Below are positions 1 through 5,023 of a DNA stretch of 8,910 bases, one piece after another. Numbering within the stretch: position 1 is the stretch's first letter; each line of letters starts with the position of its first letter. Source of the stretch: Candidatus Coatesiibacteriota bacterium. GTDB taxonomy: Bacteria; B130-G9. The stretch covers positions 1 to 8,910 of the forward strand of contig JAFGIT010000349.1 in NCBI GenBank assembly GCA_016929465.1, written 5' to 3'. The notes beneath the pieces were generated by a model. The model ran no database searches and was not told the DNA's origin. It saw only the letters and a program-made list of their open reading frames with translations. The translations under genes and the position numbers were made by a program.

Positions 1-432
1 AATGGCGGCTCGGCTGCCGATGCCCAGCACGTTGCCGCGGAATTCGTGAATCGCCTCTCGATGGAGCATCGCGCGCTACCCGCAATCGCGCTCTCGACCG
101 ACACTTCCGTACTCACCTCGATTGCAAACGACCGCTCCTTTGACGTGGTCTTCTCGAGGCAGGTCGAGGCGCTCGGCGCCGAGGGAGACGTCGCGTGGGG
201 AATTTCGACGAGTGGAACCTCGGAGAACGTCCTGAGGGCCTTATCGGTGGCAAGAGAAAGGGGCATGACGGCCGTATTCCTGACGGGTGAAGGCGGCAAA
301 GGGGCAGATGTCGATTTCCTCTTTGCAGTGCCACATCGCTACTCAGCACGCATCCAGGAAGTCCACATCGTGCTCGCGCACATCATCTGCGAACTCGTCG
401 AAAGGATCATGTTCGGCGGAAGCAATGACTGA
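1..432 (+). CDS. gmhA: GmhA-type sedoheptulose-7-phosphate isomerase, 5' truncated by window edge
   Basis: Phosphoheptose isomerase of the SIS fold. In the cytoplasm it converts sedoheptulose 7-phosphate to D-glycero-D-manno-heptose 7-phosphate, the first step of ADP-heptose synthesis for LPS or glycoprotein heptose. The frame is open from base 1 and begins with NGGSAADAQHVAAEF, the family's substrate-binding loop and helix, so the true start lies upstream; the GTG at 46 is internal. The H and E of the QHVAAE stretch match the E. coli metal ligands His61 and Glu65. IQEVHIVLAH near the C-terminus keeps the Gln172/His180 pair with the right 8-residue spacing. GISTSGTSENVLRAL is the phosphate-binding SIS loop. 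The catalytic set looks intact, so this should be an active enzyme. Its stop overlaps the next gene by 8 nt. A heptose kinase gene would be expected upstream but is outside the window. Confidence 0.9.
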   Translation, partial: NGGSAADAQHVAAEFVNRLSMEHRALPAIALSTDTSVLTSIANDRSFDVVFSRQVEALGAEGDVAWGISTSGTSENVLRALSVARERGMTAVFLTGEGGKGADVDFLFAVPHRYSARIQEVHIVLAHIICELVERIMFGGSND

Positions 433-1378
433 CGAGACCATCAAGCCGTTCGACCTCGCCAGGATCAGACCTACGAGGCTCGATGAAAGGCCCAGCAAGG
501 TAGATCTCTCGCTAAGGGCAAAGCCCCACACAAAAGGTGCATCTCTGAGCGAATTTCTTGTGTCGCTTCCGGATGTGCTAGCTGCAGGCGATTTCCGGAA
601 GATAGTCATGGAGATTGTCGAGGCGAGGGAGAACTCGCGGCAATTCGTCTGGGCGATGGGCGCGCATTCGATCAAATGCGGCCTTTCACCTGTCATTTGT
701 GACCTAATCCGAAGGGGAATTATCACTGCGGTGGCACTTAACGGAGCGGGCATGATTCACGATTTCGAACTGGCCTTCATGGGAAGGACCTCCGAGGACG
801 TCGGCCCGCAGCTCGACAACGGCGAGTTCGGTATGGCGAAGGACACGGCGGACTTCCTCAATGGAGCTGCAAAAGATGCGGCCGGTGCCGGCGCCGGGCT
901 TGGGTTGACTGCTGGGAAGAAATTCCTGGACGCAAAACTACCACACGCCGAGATGAGCATTCTCGCAACCTGCGCAGATGTCGGCATCCCCGCGACGGTT
1001 CATGTCTCGATCGGCACCGACATAATACACATGCACCCATCGGCTAGCGGCGCCGAGATCGGGGAGTCTTCATACACTGACTTCCGGCTGTTCACGTCGG
1101 TCGTCTGCGACCTGTCTGGCGGCGTCTATTTCAATATCGGCTCAACTGTCCTTCTGCCGGAGGTTTTTCTTAAAGCCTTCGCGATCGCGATGAACACGGG
1201 TGCCAATCCGAGCGAATTCACCACCGTGAATCTCGATTTCATCCAGCACTATCGCCCGACGGTGAATGTGGTCAGGCGGCCCACGGCTTCCGGCAGGGGC
1301 AGGGGCTATGCCATCACGGGCCATTTCGAGATTCTAATCCCACTCTTCGCGGCTGCGATAATCGAACAGCTCGGCTAA
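425..1378 (+). CDS. Deoxyhypusine synthase-fold protein lacking the catalytic lysine
   Basis: A 317-residue protein of the deoxyhypusine synthase (DHS) superfamily, an NAD-dependent Rossmann-like fold. Family signs are ALNGAGMIHDFELAFMG (residues 104-120), SEDVGPQL, the helix with SIGTDIIHMHP (195-205), and GGVYFNIGS (232-240), which matches the DHS GADYAVYIN strand. Counting back from that strand, the position of human DHS Lys329 falls on Tyr217 and no lysine is nearby, so transfer of aminobutyl to eIF5A is unlikely. The ending LPEVFLKA (244-251) differs from true DHS. I chose ATG 425 because GGCGGA sits 4 nt upstream and it overlaps gmhA by 8 nt; the longer reading from 287 lies wholly inside gmhA. 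The stop shares one base with the next ATG (TAATG), implying translational coupling. Substrate is unknown; a role linked to sugar or amine modification is inferred only from context. Confidence 0.8.
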   Translation: MTDETIKPFDLARIRPTRLDERPSKVDLSLRAKPHTKGASLSEFLVSLPDVLAAGDFRKIVMEIVEARENSRQFVWAMGAHSIKCGLSPVICDLIRRGIITAVALNGAGMIHDFELAFMGRTSEDVGPQLDNGEFGMAKDTADFLNGAAKDAAGAGAGLGLTAGKKFLDAKLPHAEMSILATCADVGIPATVHVSIGTDIIHMHPSASGAEIGESSYTDFRLFTSVVCDLSGGVYFNIGSTVLLPEVFLKAFAIAMNTGANPSEFTTVNLDFIQHYRPTVNVVRRPTASGRGRGYAITGHFEILIPLFAAAIIEQLG

Positions 1379-2802
1379 TGGCCAGAGTCGCGTTCATTCA
1401 GTTCACAATGATCGACAACCTCGGCCCGATGATTCTGTGCGCCGAGCTGAAGAAGCATGGGCACGATACCGAGATAATAATCGCCCCAGAGGAGCCGAAC
1501 TACGCACAAAGGCTGCGGGATAAGCCTCCCGATATCTTCGCTTTCTCCTGCACGACCGGCACCCACTTGATAGCGTTGAGGGAGATTGAGTCGCTAAGGA
1601 GCGAATTCCCTGATTCTATGATGCTCATGGGTGGTCCACATCCGACTTATTTCCCCGAGATTGTCAACGAGGATGGGCTCGACGTGATATGTCGCGGCGA
1701 CGGCGAGGAGGCGATGGTCGAGCTCGCGGATGCGGTGCAGGATGGGTCGGACTTCAGCGGGATCGAGAACCTGTGGGTGAAAAGAGACGGCGAGGTCACC
1801 AAGAATGCGCTGCGGCCGTTGAACCAGGACCTCGACGGCATCGCTTTTCCAGACCGCGAGTTCTATCACCGATATAAGTCGGTTCGCATCTACCCAAGCA
1901 AGCTCTTCATCGCGAGCCGCGGATGTCCGTTCGATTGCTCCTTCTGCTTCAACCACAGCCTAAAGGCGTTGTATGCAGGTAAAGGCAGCTACGTCCGCCA
2001 CCGGAGCGTCGGGAATGTGATCGAGGAGATCGCGAGGGTCAAGGCCAAATGGAAGTGGCTCAAGACTCCCTATTTTGCCGACGATTCATTCCTCCTGAAT
2101 CGGAAATGGACGCAGGAATTTTGCGAGCTATATCGCAAAGAGATCGGCATGCCATTCCTCTGCCAGATACGGGCGGACCTACTCGACGAAGAGCTTGCGG
2201 AGACGATAAAGGCGGGCGGCTGTCACCTCGTCTCGCTCGGGGTTGAGAGCGGCAACGACTTCCTGCGAGAGAAGGTGCTGGGGAAGAAGATAACACGCGA
2301 GCAGATCGAGCGGGCCGCCTCGATTTTGAGGAAGCATAAGATATTGTTCAGGACGTACAACATGCTCTGCCTGCCTGGTGAGACGCTCGATATGGCGATG
2401 GAGACGGTGACGCTGAACTCGAAGATCAAGGTCGATTGCCCCTGGGCATCGATAGTGCAGCCCTATCCGAGGACACAACTCGGGGAATACGTCGTCGAGC
2501 ACGGCTTCGTGGGGCCGGACTTCGACCCAACGAAGATGAGCGCATCATTCTTCAAGGGGAGCGTCTTCGACCTGCCCGAGAAAAGGGAGATCGAGAACCT
2601 GCAGAAGCTCTTCTATGCCGCCATCAAGTGGCACATCCCGCCATCGCTGGTCAAGCGGCTTGTAAGGCTTCCGAAGAACCCCCTCTTCGAAGCCATATTC
2701 CAGGCAACCTATCTCTTCAACACGGCGAAAGCCTACCGAATGCCGCTCTGGTTCACCGCCTGGCTCGGCTTCCAGATGCGGAAGCTCTACACGGAGAATT
2801 GA
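1378..2802 (+). CDS. B12-binding-type radical SAM enzyme
   Basis: A 474-residue class B-like radical SAM protein. Residues 1 to about 130 form a Rossmann-like cobalamin-binding-type domain with LKKHGHDTEI, GGPHPTYFPE (85-94) and RGDGEEAMVEL. The DxHxxG cobalamin-ligand motif is not seen, so any B12 would bind base-off without a histidine ligand, or not at all. The [4Fe-4S] motif CPFDCSFC (Cys183, Cys187, Cys190, CX3CX2C) follows, in a domain running to about residue 370 with SLGVESGND at 286-293. The C-terminal 100 residues are helical and basic. Such proteins methylate or rearrange unactivated carbons on lipids, glycans or natural products; the substrate here cannot be read from sequence. 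The ATG overlaps the preceding TAA by one base and no strong ribosome site is visible, so translation probably depends on the upstream gene. It is the last gene of the operon. Confidence 0.88.
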   Translation: MARVAFIQFTMIDNLGPMILCAELKKHGHDTEIIIAPEEPNYAQRLRDKPPDIFAFSCTTGTHLIALREIESLRSEFPDSMMLMGGPHPTYFPEIVNEDGLDVICRGDGEEAMVELADAVQDGSDFSGIENLWVKRDGEVTKNALRPLNQDLDGIAFPDREFYHRYKSVRIYPSKLFIASRGCPFDCSFCFNHSLKALYAGKGSYVRHRSVGNVIEEIARVKAKWKWLKTPYFADDSFLLNRKWTQEFCELYRKEIGMPFLCQIRADLLDEELAETIKAGGCHLVSLGVESGNDFLREKVLGKKITREQIERAASILRKHKILFRTYNMLCLPGETLDMAMETVTLNSKIKVDCPWASIVQPYPRTQLGEYVVEHGFVGPDFDPTKMSASFFKGSVFDLPEKREIENLQKLFYAAIKWHIPPSLVKRLVRLPKNPLFEAIFQATYLFNTAKAYRMPLWFTAWLGFQMRKLYTEN

Positions 2803-2810
2803 AAGCGACC

Positions 2811-2842
2811 GCAAATTCCAGCGCTGCGGTTGCAGAATTTGC
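2811..2842 (+). other. Inverted repeat overlapping the cassette's candidate -35 box
   Basis: GCAAATTC (2811-2818) and GAATTTGC (2835-2842) are perfect 8-bp inverted arms around a 16-nt spacer that itself contains the palindrome CAGCGCTG. It lies 9 nt past the radical SAM stop. There is no T-tract after it, so it is a poor intrinsic terminator. The right arm overlaps the candidate -35 hexamer at 2839-2844, which would suit a repressor site controlling the following cassette. The function is inferred. Confidence 0.35.
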
Positions 2843-2866
2843 CATTCCCATAGAATAGAGTATTAT
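2839..2866 (+). promoter_or_regulatory. Candidate sigma70-type promoter for the ATPase-STAS-PIN cassette
   Basis: TTGCCA (2839-2844) and TATTAT (2861-2866) each match the consensus at 5 of 6 positions and are 16 nt apart. Transcription would start near 2873, about 35 nt before the ATG at 2909. The stretch around it is AT-rich. Its presence suggests that the cassette is transcribed separately from the upstream operon. Confidence 0.5.
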
Positions 2867-2908
2867 CACGCTGGCCATGGACTATCGATTTCTTGAGCGG
2901 GGCTATTG

Positions 2909-3778
2909 ATGAGAATACAACTCGCCGATATCAGAAACAACCACCAGGGGTTCTCCTTTCTTTCCTGGCTTGCTAATCAGCTGGAGCACTGCTTTCTGGA
3001 TGTCATTGAAATTGACATGAGTCAGGTGACATGGTTTGACGCGAATATGTGCAGCCCATTCGGGGCAATATTATATCGGGCAAGCCGTTCTTTGAATTCG
3101 GTATCCATAGATGATATACGACCTGACGTTCAGAAGATCTTGTGCAAAAATGAATTCCTGGCTAGCTATGGTCGTCCCATCTCACCCGACACCTATGGTA
3201 CCGTAATCCCCTATAAGCGTTTCGAGCGACAGGAGGACCGGTATTCTGCGTCCTACATTGAGACACACTTGCGGGGCAAGGGAATGCCCGAAATGACCAA
3301 AGGCCTTCGAAAGAAATTACTTGAATCAATCCTTGAGATATTCAGCAATGCGGTCAATCATTCGAGAACAGAACTGGGCATATTCTCTTGCGGGCAATAC
3401 TTCCCCAAGAGAGAGCGCTTAGATTTCTCAATTTCGGACTTGGGCATAGGTATCCGCGAGAACATCAAGCGAGTTCAAGGTGTTGATCTGTCAGCATCCA
3501 ATGCTATTGATTGGGCAATTTCCAAGAGAAATACAACAAAGACCGGGGATATTCCGGGTGGTTCAGGTTTGAAAATTTTGCGGGAATTCATTTCGATGAA
3601 TCAGGGCCGGATGCAGATCGTCTCCGATAGTGGCTATTGGGAGCTGGGCACAGAGGGAGCGGAGCTCGAAGAGATGGGACATCCATTTCCGGGAACAGTC
3701 GTGAACTTGGAGTTCAACACAGCAGACACAAATTCCTATTGCCTGGCTTCGGAAATAACTCCCAGAGATATTCTTTGA
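2909..3778 (+). CDS. STAS-like / GHKL ATPase (HATPase_c) fusion protein
   Basis: A 289-residue soluble protein. Residues 1 to about 60 look like an STAS/MlaB-type segment (IEIDMSQVTWFDANMCSPFGAIL). From about 130 there is a GHKL ATPase domain: N-box with Glu143 and Asn147 (EIFSNAVNHS), G1 box DLGIGI (177-182) and G2 box GGSGLKIL (217-224), so ATP binding should be intact. No histidine phosphoacceptor domain, receiver or membrane segment is visible, which resembles anti-sigma-factor kinases of the SpoIIAB/RsbW type more than sensor histidine kinases. I prefer ATG 2909 over the TTG directly before it; GAGCGGGG lies just upstream. It is followed after 19 nt by an STAS-like gene, the expected partner or substrate of such a kinase. 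Composition is more AT-rich than the flanking genes. The general class is clear; the specific role is inferred. Confidence 0.8.
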   Translation: MRIQLADIRNNHQGFSFLSWLANQLEHCFLDVIEIDMSQVTWFDANMCSPFGAILYRASRSLNSVSIDDIRPDVQKILCKNEFLASYGRPISPDTYGTVIPYKRFERQEDRYSASYIETHLRGKGMPEMTKGLRKKLLESILEIFSNAVNHSRTELGIFSCGQYFPKRERLDFSISDLGIGIRENIKRVQGVDLSASNAIDWAISKRNTTKTGDIPGGSGLKILREFISMNQGRMQIVSDSGYWELGTEGAELEEMGHPFPGTVVNLEFNTADTNSYCLASEITPRDIL

Positions 3779-3797
3779 ATACGTGTAGGGGCAAAAA

Positions 3798-4163
3798 ATG
3801 GCTGATCGCGTAGTAATTAGGATCTTCGAGATCATTGGCAGCGGAGATTGCATATCATCCGAGGATGGTCAGAAGGTTTATGATCTAATCAAGAGAGCAT
3901 TCGATGGCGGCAGAGACGTCAATCTATCCTTTCAGAACATAGACTATGTGATATCTGCATTTCTGCATCCTGCAATTGGTCAGCTCTATGGATCATATAG
4001 TGAGGACTTTGTTCGCGACCACTTGCATATCTCTGAGATGAGCCGAGAGGATCTTGCCACTCTGAAGCGAGTTGTTGAGGATGCGAAGGCCTACTTCAAA
4101 AATCCGGAGCGAGCAGAAGCTGCCAGAAGAAGAGCTTTGGAGGACGATGATGGGGAAGGCTAG
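3798..4163 (+). CDS. STAS-like domain protein (DUF4325 type)
   Basis: A 121-residue small protein. SFQNIDYVISAFLHPAIGQLYG (residues 44 onward) is the diagnostic segment of DUF4325 STAS-like proteins: a hydrophobic strand, then a Ser in a short loop (Ser53), then a helix with AIGQLY. In anti-anti-sigma factors the equivalent loop carries the phosphorylated Ser/Thr, so Ser53 is a reasonable phosphoacceptor candidate for the adjacent GHKL protein (inference). The C-terminal tail from about 95 is helical and highly charged, ending in an acidic run. AGGGG ends 6 nt before the ATG, an excellent ribosome-binding site. The 3' end overlaps the PIN gene by 14 nt, so the two are probably translationally coupled and made in fixed ratio. 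AT-rich like its neighbours. Confidence 0.8.
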   Translation: MADRVVIRIFEIIGSGDCISSEDGQKVYDLIKRAFDGGRDVNLSFQNIDYVISAFLHPAIGQLYGSYSEDFVRDHLHISEMSREDLATLKRVVEDAKAYFKNPERAEAARRRALEDDDGEG

Positions 4164-4716
4164 GATTCGCCCGATAGAGTGGATTAACTGCAAGAAGGAC
4201 CGCCGCTTCTTTATTGACGCGAATATCTGGATCTATCTCAATGGCCCTCAAGTCAAGAAAGACTACAAGACGCGCGAGTACTCGGGCGCACTAAAGAAGA
4301 TTCGGGACTCGCATTCTGCTATCTACATTGACGTTCTAGTTCTGTCAGAATTCATAAACAGATATCTACGAATTAAGCTTGCCGAATGGGATTCCCGAGG
4401 CGTTGAGGCCACACTCAAGAATTTCCGTAGTAGCTCAGACTATCCTGCCGTCGCCGAGAATATTGCGGATGCTGTGCGGGGGATTCTGAAGGTATGTGAG
4501 CGCATTGACTCCGGATTCGCATCCGTTGACATCGATTCGCTGATCGGCGATTTCGGGGCGAAGCGCCTTGACTTTAACGATCAGATCTTGGCCGAGATCT
4601 GCAGGACGCAGGATTTGACTATGATCACACATGACGGCCATTTCAGCAGGTGTGATATTAAGGTCTTAACTGCGAATAAGCACATGCTTGAGCCGTCAAG
4701 CCAGCCAGTTGATTAG
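4150..4716 (+). CDS. PIN-domain ribonuclease (candidate effector)
   Basis: A 188-residue PIN-fold protein. The metal-binding acidic tetrad is complete: Asp23 in FFIDANIWIYL, Glu67 in LVLSEFINR, Asp144 in DFNDQILAEI and Asp162 in MITHDGHFSR. It therefore should be an active Mg/Mn-dependent RNase. It is longer than typical VapC toxins (about 130-150 residues), with an insertion between about 75 and 135. ATG 4150 is preferred over ATG 4147 because GGAGGA at 4139-4144 is 5 nt before it; upstream in-frame starts lie deep inside the STAS gene. No VapB-like DNA-binding antitoxin is visible nearby, so if it is toxic, the STAS and ATPase proteins are the obvious candidates for restraining it. A housekeeping RNA-processing role is possible. 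Confidence 0.82.
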   Translation: MGKARIRPIEWINCKKDRRFFIDANIWIYLNGPQVKKDYKTREYSGALKKIRDSHSAIYIDVLVLSEFINRYLRIKLAEWDSRGVEATLKNFRSSSDYPAVAENIADAVRGILKVCERIDSGFASVDIDSLIGDFGAKRLDFNDQILAEICRTQDLTMITHDGHFSRCDIKVLTANKHMLEPSSQPVD

Positions 4717-4725
4717 CCCCCACCT

Positions 4726-4751
4726 GGCAGTTCGCTCTTCTTGAGCCTGCC
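4726..4751 (+). terminator. Stem-loop after the PIN gene, weak terminator candidate
   Basis: GGCAG (4726-4730) pairs with CTGCC (4747-4751), and inside it GCTC (4734-4737) pairs with GAGC (4743-4746) around a TTCTT loop, with a TTC bulge. It begins 10 nt after the PIN stop, where a terminator is expected. It is followed by CCCCAATTT rather than a run of T, so intrinsic termination is uncertain. Confidence 0.3.
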
Positions 4752-4764
4752 CCCCAATTTGCTA

Positions 4765-4792
4765 TTGCCGGATTGATGCCCTATGGTATTCT
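4765..4792 (+). promoter_or_regulatory. Possible promoter for the tRNA-like gene
   Basis: TTGCCG (4765-4770) and TATTCT (4787-4792) are spaced by 16 nt, the same spacing as the cassette promoter, each matching the sigma70 consensus at 4 of 6. An alternative is TTGCTA (4759-4764) with TATGGT (4782-4787), spaced by 17. Either would place the start 10-20 nt before the tRNA-like gene. Weak evidence on its own. Confidence 0.3.
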
Positions 4793-4816
4793 TCGTGCTC
4801 ATTATTTGAGATGTGA

Positions 4817-4891
4817 AGGGGCGTGGTCGAAGCGGAAAGACGCGGGGCCCTGTGCTTCGAAGTGGAGGTTCAAATCCTCTCGCCCCATCCA
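4817..4891 (+). tRNA. tRNA-like gene, best register tRNA-Gln(CUG), atypical anticodon loop
   Basis: A cloverleaf with encoded CCA. Acceptor: GGGGCG (4818-4823) pairs with CGCCCC (4881-4886). Position 1 is A4817, opposing A72 (4887), so the end pair is open; then U73 and CCA (4889-4891). U8 is 4824. D-arm: GUC/GAC stem with A14 and G18G19. T-arm: GGAGG/CCUCU around UUCAAAU. Anticodon arm: CGGGG (4843-4847) with CUUCG (4855-4859), two G-U pairs, and loop CCCUGUG (4848-4854). In standard numbering the anticodon is CUG, decoding Gln, and the D-arm resembles bacterial tRNA-Gln (AGCGG). However, position 33 is C instead of the near-universal U and position 37 is U instead of a purine. Shifting the loop to restore U33 destroys the stem. 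It may be a degenerate tRNA, a specialised non-decoding tRNA, or a true divergent tRNA-Gln. It lies 133 nt before gatE. Confidence 0.55.
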
Positions 4892-4895
4892 AATT

Positions 4896-4928
4896 CGGTT
4901 GCCAGGCGGCCACCAACCGTCTTCTTGC
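4896..4928 (+). terminator. Possible terminator of the tRNA-like gene
   Basis: CGGTTG (4896-4901) pairs with CAACCG (4914-4919) around a 12-nt GC-rich loop and is followed by TCTTCTT. It begins 5 nt after the CCA end of the tRNA-like gene, where an intrinsic terminator is expected. The stem is short and the T-tract is interrupted, so the call is tentative. Confidence 0.3.
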
Positions 4929-4959
4929 GCAAGGCCAGCCTATTGCTGCCCACAGTGTA

Positions 4960-4981
4960 GGACGGGCTTTCCAGCCTGTCC
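4960..4981. repeat. Palindromic repeat unit (GGACGGGCT-TTCC-AGCCTGTCC)
   Basis: Two 9-nt arms pair perfectly apart from one G-U, around a 4-nt TTCC loop. From memory, palindromes of the form GACAGGCTGGAAAGCCTGTC are dispersed in many copies in some planctomycete-like and uncultivated bacterial genomes, where they produce spurious short ORFs reading GFQPV or GWKACPT. Both readings appear here in two frames (AFQPV on the plus strand, GWKARPT on the minus strand). Only one copy is in the window, so its repeat nature is inferred. Confidence 0.5.
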
Positions 4982-5023
4982 GCAACCGGAGTATTGACTG
5001 AACGATAAGAGGCGATACGGGTA

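Noticed and set aside
287-424. N-terminal extension of the DHS-like gene
   Set aside because: It lies entirely within gmhA in another frame and shows no family similarity; ATG 425 has a ribosome site and begins the recognisable protein.
4852-4854. His anticodon GUG in the tRNA-like gene
   Set aside because: Placing U33 at 4851 gives GUG but leaves no pairing in the anticodon stem and a C at position 37.
2803-4891. Attachment-site duplication of the tRNA 3' end flanking the cassette
   Set aside because: I looked for the T-arm and acceptor sequence near 2803-2905 and found no match; no integrase is present either.
4773-5001. Short plus-strand ORFs over the tRNA-like gene
   Set aside because: They read through the tRNA-like structure and the palindromic repeat, giving typical repeat-derived pseudo-peptides.
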